Shown here: positions 1 through 13,734 of the stretch, piece after piece
Numbering within the stretch: the stretch's first letter is position 1
How the letters are laid out: each line of letters begins with the position of its first letter
Assembly: GCA_963920765.1 (NCBI GenBank)
Contig: OY987243.1
Span: 24,175,419 to 24,239,418 of the forward strand
Direction: 5' to 3'
Source: Ulota crispa
Lineage: Eukaryota; Streptophyta; Bryopsida; Orthotrichales; Orthotrichaceae
DNA length: 64,000 bases
Made by a program: the position numbers and the translations under genes
The notes under the pieces: model-generated
The model's database searches: none
Told to the model about the DNA's origin: nothing
What the model saw: only the letters and a program-made list of their open reading frames with translations

Positions 1-522
1 CACTTGCTTCTAAATATTTTCGAAAAGCTTCCTTTTTGGATTCACTTGCCTATTGATCCAACATTCCAAATAATGATTTATATGTTGTTAGAGAAGAACT
101 TTGCATAATTTATTTCTATTACATATTTAAACATTTTTTAATTGGATGCTATTTTTCAAGGTATTGAAATTAATCTAATTCTAAATTGAAATCAATAAGA
201 TTTTTCCATTAAAATGAAGGCAAGGAAAGACATCATACATACCATTTATGCTAGGTGTTACAAGTTGTGTGATTTGAAATAGCACAATTTAATGTATTGC
301 TCTTAGAAGTTGCATCAAGATATATTTAGGTCATTTGAAAATTTAGCAAATGGACTTATAGAGCATATCACTTGTACAAACTAACATAACTCCAAATGGA
401 TGAAAATCATTCTTAGTGGTGAAATGATTAAAAAACTAAAAATAAAATGTACTTTGTGAATGAAATTAGCAATGATAATGTAGTAATGTAGTAATTTCAT
501 TTTAATGAATGCCATTTTATTT
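1..522. other. AT-rich intergenic DNA
   Basis: AT-rich sequence with no open reading frame or repeat structure I can support. It runs up to the inverted-repeat element that begins at 523. Confidence 0.5.
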
Positions 523-841
523 AGGGGAAATTACAAATAGGGGCACAAAAATGAAAAATATTACAAATAGGGGCACAGTTTCAGAATAATTACAAATAGG
601 GGCACAATTCCAAGACCCCTTCACGAAAGTTTCCTTACTTATGCTTGATTTGGAGAGGCTTTTCAAGTTTTTGGAAGTTGGCTAACATTTAATGTGATGT
701 ATCTAAATCAACCAATGTCCAAACCAAAGTTATACTAGACTTTACAACAAAAAAAATTGTGCCCCTATTTGTAATTATTTTGAAAGTGTGCCCCTATTTG
801 TAATATCTTTCATTTTTGTGCCCCTATTTGTAATTTCCCCT
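523..841. mobile_element. 319-bp MITE with repeated ends (family G)
   Basis: Both ends carry three spaced copies of the motif TACAAATAGGGGCACA, in opposite orientation on the two sides, giving terminal inverted repeats of about 80 bp around a short unique core. The element starts AGGGGAAATT and ends AATTTCCCCT. It is flanked by the direct repeat TTATTT (517-522 and 842-847). A diverged relative lies at 21705-21987. It has no coding capacity. The superfamily is uncertain, with Mutator-like the best guess because the second copy has an 8-bp flanking repeat. Confidence 0.85.
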
Positions 842-1662
842 TTATTTCATGTTACATTTTTTAATTATCAAAATGCATCCAAATTTATATCACAATGCAA
901 TTCTCATTAACAAATTTAGTAAAAGGATCATCCATTATAAAAGATGCAAAATAAGAATGAATGAAAGAGATTTGGAGACCAATAGCATCTTGTGAAATAT
1001 TAGTTGAAATTTTCAAAAGGTCAATACTTTATTAAAATATATTATGACGTTATTGATACAATAAAAACATGAGATTTGACAATAAAATGGTTTAGCTTGT
1101 TAGTTACAAGTACTTCAAATTGTGTTGAATGTTGTTGGTATAAATTCTTTTTGATTTGTGTTTATTTTTTGGATAAAATTAAAGAGAAAATATGTGTATT
1201 CAAGCATGTGAACTTGGAATGAGTTTTTAATAAGATAAAAAATATATATAACGAAGTTCAATTTTTTAATAAAAGAATTCATATGTCAATGTAAAGATGG
1301 TAATGTTATTTGTGTTTGAATGACATAGGTACCGTACATTTTTTATAACCGCAATTGACTTTGTGCTAAAAAAAATTTGCACAAACGTATGCAAATTTTT
1401 GGAAAACATTTGAGTTCTTTTTTTGGCTTTTGTTGTTTTTGCATCTAATGTTGTTGTTGCATTTGCGGCCCACCTAAGAGAGAATTTAGGTTGTATTTGT
1501 GTTTCTACTAGCCATGGAGGCCAAGTGTATGATCACAAATCTAAGTGCAAAAAATGACAAGTTGGGTTTTCAGGCGCTGAATTTCTTATTAACCAATGAT
1601 TTTGACTATTACAAAGGTTTCATTTTATATTCTTGAATAGGTTTTACATAACCTTTTGTTTT
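842..1662. other. AT-rich intergenic DNA
   Basis: No gene or clear repeat boundary seen. Short open frames here look random. Confidence 0.45.
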
Positions 1663-1666
1663 TTAA

Positions 1667-2520
1667 CCCCTTATGCTCAATGCATCAAATTTTGGGTATT
1701 TAATAAATTTTGAAACTTTAATGAAGGCAAAGATGTGATTTTTTTAACTTTTTGTTTTTTGAGAAATGCGGTCTAAAGTTAGCTTTGATGTTCAATTTTG
1801 ATGTCTTTTGTACTAAATTTCATTCCAAATATTTTTAGTGGAAGCTAAATTGCAAGCCTATTGTGCATTGAACTGTGTGATGAATAGTGTCACTAAAAAG
1901 CTTGTAACAAGCTGCCACAATGGAAAAATGGGTAGGAAGTTGAGAACAAAGTCTTGATCTCTCCTAAGGGGCCCTTCTATTGAAAACTTATCATCTAATA
2001 CAACCCAATTGTGTTTTTGGGCTAATTTCACTTGGAATGCCTTTGTGATACAAATCAAAATTCATTCACCCTTGAATCCTCTTTGTTCATAATGATTTTA
2101 GGCCAACAATTGGAACTAATTTTTTCTTTATGTTAAGTGGTAGCTCTTTGATTGTTGTAATGCAAGCTCACTTGTGAAATGGTGATCATGGATTTGGGAG
2201 TCATCAATTTTGAAGTAACAACAGTAAGCACTAAGTCATCATGGCTATTCCCCAAATTTGTACACAAAAGTTACCATTTTTACATTAGAGGTTTTGAGCC
2301 GCTCCAAAAGAACCAAAAAATTTCATACATATCCACATTTAGTCACAAATATCTTAATATCCATGTGGTTGTCTTGGATTATTTTTGGCAACACCATTTA
2401 AAAACCTTGAAGTTCAAGATCTTATGGTAACAATCTTGTTTCAATGATTAATTATGATAATACAATTACAATTCAAAAACTTCTAGAATGCAAAGAAAAA
2501 TACCCTCAAGCATTTAGGAG
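1667..2520. mobile_element. TTAA-flanked element 1 (piggyBac-like, non-autonomous)
   Basis: Left end CCCCTTATGCTCAATG follows TTAA (1663-1666). Right end CTCAAGCATTTAGGAG precedes TTAA (2521-2524). The interior is clearly related to the element at 43481-44379: both share stretches around 'aatagtgtcac', 'gccacattgaaaaaatggg' and 'ctaatttcacttggaatg'. No transposase frame is present. The end structure and target are those of the piggyBac superfamily, but the assignment is inferred from ends only. Confidence 0.7.
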
Positions 2521-2524
2521 TTAA

Positions 2525-3290
2525 ACATTAAAACATTAATTTTTGAAATGATCAATATATTTAAAAAGAAGGCATTTCTTTTTACAAATTAATTTGTGTG
2601 CTAAATTAATCACTAGTGTTCAAAAATTTATCACATCTTCTCCATATTTGTTTCTTCTTCAAAGCCAACATTTCCTTATCCTAACGTGACAAATTTCCCC
2701 AAATACAAAAATAGAATTATATTGTAGGTTGTAAAATCTATAAAAAAAAATCCAAATTTCTTGAATCATTTGTCATTTTGTATTACGATTTATATCATTC
2801 TATTAAAGTTGGCAGTTGGCTTTAACAAATCCATTGTATTTTTAGCAATTGCCTTTTTAACAACCAGGACAACACTAATAATTATGTCGAACATATAGAA
2901 TTGGAGTTCATTCAATTTTTGCTATTTTTGTATTATTTTTATATAATAAGATTAGACTATAAATGCTAAAATGACAAAGAAACAGTTCTTTTTCAAAAGT
3001 TAGACATGAACCTTCATCAATTAAACTTCATAATGGTCACAATTCAAAAATTTCATAGGATTATTCACTAATTTAATTATAAAATCCATTTGAATTTTTT
3101 CTTGTTGTCATTCTAAATTTTATATCAGTGAGTCGCATATGTCCACCAAATTCTTGTTGAATAATGATTTTATTACCTATTTTCAACCTATTTCTTTGAC
3201 CTCTAAAGAAAATTTGGTCATTCAATCCCATGGCCTCTCTATTTGGTTGGCCATAATGTGAAACTGTGGCATATAGTACCACAATATATA
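2525..3290. other. AT-rich intergenic DNA
   Basis: No supported gene. The last 50 bp (from about 3290) match the repeat at 28149-28200, which helps define the insertion at 3339. Confidence 0.4.
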
Positions 3291-3338
3291 TAGTAAAAAC
3301 TAGTTAAAATCATATTAATACAATTAAGTAAAAGGTTA

Positions 3339-5126
3339 CCCCTAAAATTCCTTTGTGTTTACATGCTCAAATGACTTGAAACTAATCTCTCCCAATAAAA
3401 CAATTAGTGGATCAAATTTTAAACATTTTCAATAATTCAATTGTAAGATCTAATTTTTCACTCACTTATGTGCACCTTCTCAAAATTTCAAATTTTGTAA
3501 GGGCATAAGTTATTAGATAATAACACTCAAAGTAGGATCAAAACCTTTTTTTGAAGCTTCTCTAGAATGTCAATTCTTATTTTGGTCATCCAAAATAATG
3601 TCTTCCACTATATGAAATTTTTGTGCAATTTGAATTTCTTGTAGAACATGAAGTTGGCTATATGCCTCACAATTTCATGATCATCCAAAGCTTAAAACAT
3701 AGTGGAGTTTTTTTGGAAGTGGGAACTACTTTTGTGAAATTGTCATTACACTAAGAAAACTTTGCTAAAGAGGTTCTCATAGTAATAAATCTCAATTGCA
3801 AAATTTGTTTTGTATAAACCTAAAACATCATGTAGAGTACTTGCCAAAGGAATTTCTTCCTCAAAATATACAGTAAAATAGAAGTTATCACATAGTCAAG
3901 GACAATTGACTGCATATTTTGCCTAGTGACCAAGCCATTATAAAGTGCTTTTGAACACTCTGTGGGCAACATCTTTCCCAATCTCTTTGTTTTTGATTTT
4001 ATTTAAAGATGCTTGACAAATAAATCACATATGGTACCATATCTGACTCAAAATTTATTCAATTCCAACTTTTCTGGAAGGAATGCAAGCTTTTCAATAT
4101 GAACACATACACCCTTATTTTCATACTCTCATCTAGTCCTCATAAATTCATTTTTCATTTTTAGCTTCACTTGCTAAAATTGTGGATTGTAGGTCAAAAA
4201 TTTTGCTACCTACCTTGTATTATGTAGAGGGCAAGTTGCAATAGTTTGTCTATTTGTTTAGTATTTTGCCTATAAAATTTTCCTTGGCTAGAAACTTTCA
4301 GCTACATGTCTTGCAACTTATTGAGATATAAATGGTAACAAGTTTTTAATATGTATTCTCCAACTATGTGAATTGGTGATGTTTAAAATCAATCTTCCAT
4401 AGTTGTTTTGTTTTGTTGGTTATCATGCTAAACGTGGACATTTGCAAAGTATAAACTAACAATGCAAATTGAAAATACATAGCTCTACAATGGCAATACA
4501 ACAAAAATGGAAGCAAGAGTAAATTTGTCAAGCAAATAATAGCTTCTAAACACCAATAGTTCTCCAAGGGTCAATTTCATCTCACATCTCCAATGTTTGT
4601 GTATATAAATGATATGATGTCAAATTTACAATTCCCTTGCTTTTGCAGAGCAAATAGGGCAGAAACTCATCAAGCAACAAGGCCCAATAAAGTTGCAATT
4701 TTGATGAAGTTGACAATTATTGCAATTGCTATCAAGAGTTACCAAAATGGGTACCTACATTTTACCCTTTTGATTCTACCAAAGGCGAAGCAGCACCCAA
4801 CTTATAGCTTGAATGCGAAGTGGGGGAAAATTATATGTGGTTCCTAGCTACTCAAGTTGTCTGGATCTAAGATCTCATTAGCTACTAGGTCACACCTCAA
4901 ATTACACCTCATCTCACAAGCGGTTAGACTTCTTGAGATTTTGATTATTTTTGTTTTTTGTTTTTGTTTTTTTACAATACACTTTTAGCACAATCAAAGT
5001 TGAGCTGGAAATTTTGCAAAATTTAGCTAGAAATATTACAACTGCTCTCATCTCAAATATTCACGTAGAAAATGCTTGCCCAAATATCCAAAAAGCCCAA
5101 AGTGGGCTCCACGGTCCTTTAGGGGG
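3339..5126. mobile_element. TTAA-flanked element 2 (piggyBac-like), with matching empty site
   Basis: Left end CCCCTAAAATTCC follows TTA (3336-3338; one A of the target appears lost). Right end GGTCCTTTAGGGGG precedes TTAA (5127-5130). The flanks 'acaattaagtaaaagg' and 'gtataattagaag' match 28181-28210, where the two flanks are joined by a single TTAA at 28195-28198. This is a paralogous empty site and fixes both boundaries. At 1788 bp it is the longest family member here without an obvious nested insertion. I find no long reading frame. Confidence 0.75.
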
Positions 5127-5194
5127 TTAAGTATAATTAGAAGAAAAAAACAAAGGAAAAATAAAAGATAAAGTAAAAGTAAACTACAATAAAT

Positions 5195-5205
5195 AGATAT
5201 ATATG

Positions 5206-5272
<67 letters not shown>
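5195..5272. repeat. (TA)n microsatellite with TATATG interruptions
   Basis: A run of alternating TA with several ATATGT interruptions and an uninterrupted 3' half. It lies just past the right end of the TTAA element that stops at 5126. The rest of 5131-5690 is AT-rich with nothing I can name. Confidence 0.9.
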
Positions 5273-5273
<1 letters not shown>

Positions 5274-5689
5274 TTGAGAGACTTTTTTTTTGTTATTATT
5301 TATTATTCATTTTTCTTAATCAAACTTTTTGTGAAATAAAACCCTCTGTGTTCCCAACACAAAACTCTCTCCACAACAACAACCCCAATATGTTTAGTTT
5401 TCAGGGACACCATAAGTTATTGAAAAAAATTACTTTTACGGTTCAATAAATTTAGTAACTTTGGGAATTCCCAAAAATAGGGGGCATATTTAGCGTTTAA
5501 TAAGTTGGTGAATTTTTGCCTAAATCTTACCTCAAATCTCAGGTGGCTATTGGTACACTAAGATTTTTGTGTGAAAAGTTGGATGAAATTGCCAAATTCT
5601 TCCTAGAACATGATCCAATTATTAGTAATTTTTTGGACCGTAGATCATTCATTTGTTCCAATTGCAGCTAAAATTTCCCTACCTGCCTG

Positions 5690-6551
5690 CATTCTGGGGT
5701 GCGGGTTGCTCTACCCCGGCGAAAACAAAAATTAAACCCTGGGCATATTTTAAAGTGTAAGCCCGAAGAAAAGAGATTCCCTTGGCCACGTCACCTTCTC
5801 CCTCGCCAACCAAACCACCTGTCGATGCTGTCTTTCTCTGTCCCCTTCCTTTCCCCCGAAACCCTAATTTGCTCTCCGCTGCCATTGCGGTATCCGCACC
5901 AGCTTCCCTCATCGCTCTTCCCCGCTCGATAGTCCTTTTCTCTCACAGTTTACATTTCCCCGCTGCTCCTCCGCCGTATAACGAAGCGCTGTTGGCCAAC
6001 TCGCTTCCAACTCTGCCTATTCTGCGGCCATTCCTGCTTTTCTTTTGTCCAGGTGCTCGCTCCGCACTCTTCTCAGGGTTTGCTCGTGTCTTATCTTAGT
6101 TCGAGCGCATTGGAACGAAGCCGTTGGACGCAGTAAAAGCATTATTGAGCGTTAGCGTCTTGCATCGTAATCATCTTTTCAAAGAATAGAATTCCTATCG
6201 TCCCTAAGAATATCGCCGGTGGTGTGCCTGTAGTTGTTCACGCGAGAGCTTTATCTGTTCTCAATTAGCGTGTGTTTGCAATTCGTGCAAGGCTGATTAT
6301 TGACATTCGAATAGTTCTGGCGGCTACTTAAGGAGTGTCATCGGTATACGATACGATTTGAAGCTCTTGAGCTGGGACGGCACGAATTAGAGTGATCGGT
6401 GTACGATTCGATTTGAAGGATTTGAGCTTTGACGGCAGGAGTTGGAGGCGTTATTTGATCTTACAGACGCGGTGCCGCAGCCGCAGTTGTAGTTGTGAAT
6501 TCTCACGTCGTTATTCCATTTTTTTTTTAAAAAGGAGCTTGCTGTGTGAAG
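5690..6551 (+). promoter_or_regulatory. Promoter and 5' leader of the CCCH/RING gene
   Basis: A GC-rich island directly upstream of the start codon, in sharp contrast to the AT-rich DNA before it. It holds an AAACCCTAA telo-box-like motif (5859-5867), a plant promoter element common in genes for RNA handling and translation. Frames of up to about 105 codons run through it, but they show no protein features and are taken as leader or promoter sequence. The transcription start is not determined. Confidence 0.5.
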
Positions 6552-8616
<2,065 letters not shown>

Positions 8617-8943
8617 TGCTCTCATGGTTCATGTCATGGAACTTTCTTTCTCTCAATTGTTAAAAAGTTGCCTAGTTGAACGATTTGGCATAAAATCTGA
8701 TAGTTTCTTGTTTTCAATAACGAAATGTGAGCATATTTGAATTACAGAGTTGACCAAAAAGATTCATTCTTCACTTGTATCTTTTCCCTCATGCTCTTCC
8801 CACACAATAAATTCCTCACCAAATTCAAAACCAACTACATTCACTCAAAGTTGAGGAAGAGGAATACAACATATTACAATTTGAGGTGTACAATTCTACC
8901 CCTATTTTTTGAACATAAACGTCATCAACATTAGCCCCTAACA
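8617..8943 (+). other. 3' flank of the CCCH/RING gene
   Basis: Probable 3' UTR and terminator region. It is AT-rich, with no second gene before the TTAA element at 8948. A poly(A) site cannot be placed from sequence alone. Confidence 0.4.
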
Positions 8944-8947
8944 TTAA

Positions 8948-9976
8948 CCCCTAATTGCCTAAGGCACCAAGTTTTGGTGTCAACAATACTATGAAGTTCA
9001 ATAAAACCTAACTCAGTGGCTATTTCTAATAGTTTGTATTTATGAAATATTCTTTTAGAAGTTTGGTTTTAGCATCAAAAGTCCAATTTTGAAAATGATT
9101 GATTAAGATTATTCTATTCAAGATTTTATGCAAGGGCCATTGCAATCTTGACTTTCCGTAGTGTTGAGAGCTCTTGGAAATGAGCCTCAAACTCACTAGA
9201 TCTTGGAGAAAATTCTACATTACAAATTTGTTTAGAAAAATTATAGAATAGATTTTGAAAAGTTGTAAGTTGATTAGAGTTATGTATGTTATGTAATTTT
9301 TTTTGGTTACCAATTTTTTAAATTCAACATGTGAAAAGTGGAATAAAAGACTTCAAGCCATTTTTTGCAATTTTAACACCCTTATGATCAAACATTATAC
9401 TGTAGGTTGAGAGCAAATTCAACATGTCAGTGCCAAATCAATTATTTTTTGAGAAAAAACAAATTTGGCATTTGCATTTGTAATTAAACAAGATTGGGCA
9501 CTTTTAGAAAAAGTTATTATTTGGTATTCAACCAAATTTTCTAGTAGAATTAAGCCTTTTTCTAAGCATCTTCCACCTTCTAAAATTAGCCCTTGGTATA
9601 AAATTTGCAGTAGATTGAGCCCTCTTGGAATCAACCTTAAACTTCCATTGTTAGTTAAGCTTAATGTCTTTTATAATATTTGGCATTTCAATTTTTTGAT
9701 CTGTTTGACATTGGGCATTTTTGAAGAATAATTTATGGAATAATTGGGCAAAATTTTGAGGAATTATTTTATGCCGAATTTGCTCTCAACCTACAATAGT
9801 CTTTCAATCCATAATTGATATTGTTGTGTTTTCTTTTCTTATTTGACCCCTAATTTAGTTTGAATCTTTACGATTACAATCTATTAAAAAATGCTATGAC
9901 TAATCAAAATGTTATCTTTTTGTTCAATTTAGAACAAATTCCTAGAAGCTCAAAAAGGGCCTTAGGAATTTAGGGG
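8948..9976. mobile_element. TTAA-flanked element 3 (piggyBac-like), interrupted
   Basis: Left end CCCCTAATTGCCTAAGGC follows TTAA (8944-8947); right end GGAATTTAGGGG precedes TTAA (9977-9980). The interior matches the element at 13735-14478 (shared 'ctattcaagatttt', 'ttgcaa(t)cttgactttc', 'gatcaaacattata'). A 397-bp TA-flanked MITE sits inside it at 9400-9796. Parts of its interior also match, in reverse orientation, the element at 11944-12581. Confidence 0.7.
9400..9796. mobile_element. 397-bp TA-flanked MITE nested in TTAA element 3
   Basis: Ends CTGTAGGTTGAGAGCAAATT and its inverted partner AATTTGCTCTCAACCTACA, flanked by TA on both sides (9398-9399, 9797-9798). The related host at 14187-14210 lacks it and has a single TA there, an empty site. 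A TA duplication points to the Tc1/mariner group. No coding capacity is seen. Confidence 0.8.
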
Positions 9977-10039
9977 TTAACAAACACTTTTTTTTTAACA
10001 TAGGATCACTCTTTAGAAGTTGAAAGTGCTTCATTTTAA

Positions 10040-10774
10040 CCTTTGAGCACCCATGGTGTTTTCATCAAAATTAGGGTTTTGGGAGACCTATAACTTTGAT
10101 GCATTGTATCTTAGTCAATCAAGTGATCCACAAATTGTGACCATTGAAGATAGTGGAACACCTACTTAGAAACTGGCTTGCAAATTTTGGAAACAAATGA
10201 CCTTGGGAGATGGGAGATTATAACATTTGATCAAACAACTTGTGATGACAAAATCTCATTTTTGGCAAGTAGTTTTTTTTAATGATTTTTACAGAAATTC
10301 TATAAGACTGTGATTCATCTCAAAAAATTTGAATAGCAAGATTAGATGTGAATGCACACACTTGCAAATTATTGAAGATTCTACTTCTTTGTATGTTAAG
10401 TTTTAGGGTTTCAATTTGCTATTGTGCAGAAAACAATGACCGGCACAATTGGTGAGGGTTGCCTAAACATTCTTGAACCCTTGCTAGTGAATTTTTTGCT
10501 ACCACAAAGCACATGCAAAGCTTGCAATGAGTATTGATTAGTCGTAACTTGTAAGACATTGCTTGCCACCATGCCTGTATGGTGTTTCACGCAACTAAGA
10601 CTCTTGAGACACCTGTATAACATTTGAGTTACCTTGCCATTACTCCACTTGCATGGACCACTTGAGTACTTTGATAATTATAATTTACGACAAAGACAAA
10701 AATTTAGATCCAATACCTCAAACAATCATGTGAAATCATGTGAAACCATTTTGGTCCTCAAGGACGTTCAGGGG
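10040..10774. mobile_element. TTAA-flanked element 4 (piggyBac-like, diverged)
   Basis: Left end CCTTTGAGCACC follows TTAA (10036-10039); right end GGACGTTCAGGGG precedes TTAA (10775-10778). The ends are more diverged than in other copies, so the call is weaker. Confidence 0.5.
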
Positions 10775-10778
10775 TTAA

Positions 10779-11272
10779 ACAAGCATCTTCTATTTGGTGG
10801 CAGGTTGATAGTGGATTTGAAGTAACTTTATAAGTACTTAAAATCTAACATGCTTTTCAAATTCTTTTTTTATACACCTTCAAATTTCTACACCTAATAT
10901 TAAAAAATGAAGCACTTGATTACCTACACACTAATTTTGTCAATATTTTATATTAATTTTGTCAATATTTTATATTAAAGCTGTAGATTACAGAAAAATC
11001 TAAGAAAAAGAATAAGAACTTAAATTGCGATTGATTCATAACTTGAGCTTTTGGGTGCTGTGGCTGTTCAGAGTCCCACATCCCATTGAAATCTCAGAAT
11101 TTAATTAGCTGACTCGTCAAATGTAAATGTTGAGGACTGTGCTCAAGGTTTGGGTTGTTCAGGTCTCACCAATTTATTTGCATGAAATGATACTCATGGT
11201 TTTATTCAGTACTCATGTTTGTCCCCCATAATCGCCAAAGGGGACAATTTTGTCCTCTAGGCATAAAGAAGA
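10779..11272. other. AT-rich intergenic DNA
   Basis: Nothing recognised apart from a short direct repeat of 'ttttgtcaatattttatatta' type near 10935-10978. Confidence 0.4.
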
Positions 11273-11615
11273 GGGAAATTTTCATGGATACCTTTGAAAT
11301 TTACAATATTTTCATAGATACCTTTGCTTTTTCAGAAATTACACAAATATCTTTGGACCAAAAATTTTAGGTGTTTATTTTTGTTGTGCATGTCATTTCT
11401 CTTCTTCCTTTGTACGCACATTATTACTTTCTTGTTGTGCATGCGCATAAAGGAAGAAGGGAAGTGGCATGCACAACAAAACAAACACTTGAATATTTTG
11501 GTCTAAGGGTATTTGTGTAATTTTTGAAAAAGCAAGGGTATCTATGAAAATATTGCAAACTTTAGGGATATCCATAAAAATATTGTAAACTATAGGGGTA
11601 TATATGATATTTCCC
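11273..11615. mobile_element. Mutator-like MITE, family M copy 1
   Basis: Starts GGGAAATTTTCATGGATACC and ends with its inverted partner (...GGTATATATGATATTTCCC). Inner arms carry inverted copies of 'aagggtatttgtgtaatttt'. The same family occurs at 18751-19053, 27579-28699 (interrupted), 32050-32350 and 49324-49640. Two of those copies have clean 9-10 bp flanking duplications, typical of Mutator-like elements; in this copy the duplication has decayed. No protein is encoded. Confidence 0.8.
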
Positions 11616-11939
11616 TAAAAAAAAATACTATGGGGCAAAACAAAGCAATTTTTTATTTGATTTCTTTTTGAAAGTGATCATACACATGGTTCATTGTAAG
11701 AGGTAAAAATTTACCCTATTAAATGCACTCATTTTTATAAGTTACCCAAATTGTGAGAATATTCAAAATTATGATGTTAGGTCCTAGGGTGCCCTTTTTG
11801 TCATGAGGGCACCGTACACTGTTGACTTTTGCAACTTTCAAAACTAATACCTTAATGGGTGGGCACCACTATAGATAACATTGTTCATTGTGAAACACTA
11901 TAGAATGGGCAAGCATGGTGGCCCCCTGGCATTTAGGGG
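11616..11939. other. Intergenic DNA ending in an orphan TTAA-element end
   Basis: No gene. The last bases (GGCATTTAGGGG, to 11939) look like the right end of another TTAA-family element abutting the one at 11944. I cannot find its left end. Confidence 0.45.
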
Positions 11940-11943
11940 TTAA

Positions 11944-12581
11944 CCCCTAAATGCCCAAGCCCTATTTGAGTGTCTTGGAATTTCCATTAAAAAAAATAAT
12001 CAATCAACATTTTCAAAAATTCATCAAGTTCAATTGTAACCGTACAAATTTAAACTGAATGTGTTAGAGATTACATGGGAAAAGAAAACACAACAATGTC
12101 ACTTATAGTTTGAAAGATTATAATATTTGAACATGAGGGTGTTAAAATTGCAAATGTGACTTATAATTTCCTAATCCTCATTTCACATGTCAAATCTAAA
12201 AAGTTGGTTTCCAATAAATTTGAGGTTTAAGGTCATTACATGTTTAACTTTAATCAATTTATGACTTTCAAAATCTACTTCTATATATATTTTAAATGGG
12301 TTTCTAATGTGATTTTTTCTCTAAGCTCTAGTGTATTTGAGGCCCACTTTTAAGATCTTCCAACATTAGAAAAATCAAGATTGGAGTGGATACCGTTGTA
12401 CAAATTCATGAGTAGAAAAATCATCAATTTTCATTTTCAAAATCAGATTTTTGACTTTGAAAATAGACTTCAAAACCAACTTACTTTGAAAAAAAAATAC
12501 TGAAAATAGTGATTTGATAAGGTTTTATTCATCTTCAAAGTTTTGTTGCAACCCAAATCTGGTTGCTTGGGCATTTAGGGG
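11944..12581. mobile_element. TTAA-flanked element 5 (piggyBac-like)
   Basis: Left end CCCCTAAATGCCCAAGCC follows TTAA (11940-11943); right end GGGCATTTAGGGG precedes TTAA (12582-12585). It closely matches the outer parts of the element at 22663-24256, for which it serves as an intact reference: the run 'gtgttagagattacatgg' is whole here and split there by a hAT insertion. 638 bp, non-coding. Confidence 0.8.
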
Positions 12582-12754
12582 TTAATAACCCAACAAAGGA
12601 CAATCTTGCATTGAGGTTAGACTTGCAAAAATGAGATTTGGGACAAAGTGTGAACTTACCCCTCCAACATGCCACAATGTTTACATGTAAAACATCCCTA
12701 CAACAACCAACTCAAGAATGAATATGGAATGGTCCTTGCATGAACCCTCTTTAA

Positions 12755-13411
12755 CCCTTAAATGACCATAGGGCATAGTATATACATTGATGTATAATTG
12801 CCATTTGCTACCAGTAAGAAATTTTAATTTGGTATCTCAAGTATTTCACTAGATCTGCATTGATCTATTCTCCAACTTCTTTGTTGGTCTCAAATGTAGT
12901 AGAGGTGTGGATCCATTTCAAACACAAGAAAAATACCCTGTATTGTATTAGTCGCAAAAGACCTCTTAGAGCCAGTTTCCATGGAAGGCCGGAACTGGAG
13001 GCCCATCCAAGCTCTAGGCAGCGCACATCAAATTTTCTGAAATCCCCACACGAAGAAGAGTTTAGAGAAGATCCTCCAGGCAAGGGTCCAAAGAGAAAGC
13101 CGCGTAGGTCAACTTCAACTTCACCGGAGCCTAGACCCCTCCGGTTGCCCCATGGAAACTGGCTCTTAGTTGTTTAACCCTTGAATGACCAAGCAACCCT
13201 TTGTGACTAGTAAAATATAGAGTATTTTTCTTGTATTTGGAGTGCATCCACACCTTTATTACATTTGAGATTAACAAAGACGTTGAAATATAGATCAATG
13301 TTGATCTAATGAGATAGTCAAGATCCCAAATTAAAACTTTTTATTGGTAGCAAATGCCAATTGTACATCGGTGTACATCATATATATTATAGTAGCTCGG
13401 TCCTTTAAGGG
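12755..13411. mobile_element. TTAA-flanked element 6 (foldback, piggyBac-like)
   Basis: Left end CCCTTAAATGACCA follows TTAA (12751-12754); right end GGTCCTTTAAGGG precedes TTAA (13412-13415). The two halves are long diverged inverted repeats (both contain the 'gcatttgctaccaataa...ttttaatttgg' type sequence in opposite senses), so the transcript would fold back. A 197-bp MITE interrupts the centre at 12969-13165. A second left-type end, TTAACCCTTGAATGACC, lies just after that insertion near 13175. Confidence 0.7.
12969..13165. mobile_element. 197-bp PIF/Harbinger-like MITE nested in TTAA element 6
   Basis: Terminal inverted repeats GAGCCAGTTTCCATGG and CCATGGAAACTGGCTC with TTA on both sides (12966-12968, 13166-13168). 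A 3-bp TTA duplication is typical of PIF/Harbinger (Tourist-type) elements. It is GC-richer than its host. Confidence 0.8.
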
Positions 13412-13415
13412 TTAA

Positions 13416-13730
13416 CCAATGAGTGGAGAGAAAAAAATGTATTCTATTGCAAAAACCTATGTATTCTATTGCAAAAGCCTATCATACTCCTTGTTTCACC
13501 TCACCTCTTTACAAATTGCAAGTGAACAGATTTTGGGAGACTTGCAAGTCACAGGTACAAAGAGGTGCCTACTATGGAAAGCTTTGAAAATTCATCAACA
13601 CAAATTCAATAATGCTTCAAAAAATACATAGAAAATTGTGTGACATTTGGCATCTATTTCTTTTAGTCTAGAAATTAGACAAAACATCTTCTTCCTATCT
13701 CAGAAAGCCCATGAAAAGACAAGGCAACCC
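13416..13730. repeat. Partial copy of repeat shared with 30516-30902
   Basis: Sequence around 13560-13710 (near 'aattcatcaacacaaattcaataatgcttcaa') matches 30560-30700 in reverse orientation. Terminal repeats are not visible on this copy, so it is treated as a fragment. Confidence 0.5.
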
Positions 13731-13734
13731 TTAA

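Noticed and set aside
2179-2430. 83-codon + strand frame inside TTAA element 1
   Set aside because: It is not kept in the homologous element at 43481-44379, so it is not a conserved protein.
5699-6099. Overlapping frames of 77-105 codons upstream of the CCCH/RING gene
   Set aside because: They overlap on both strands in a GC-rich promoter region and show Ser/Pro/Leu-rich random composition.
11936-11951. Palindrome read as a regulatory operator or CRISPR-like repeat
   Set aside because: Both halves are the known ends of the TTAA family, and no spacer-repeat array exists.
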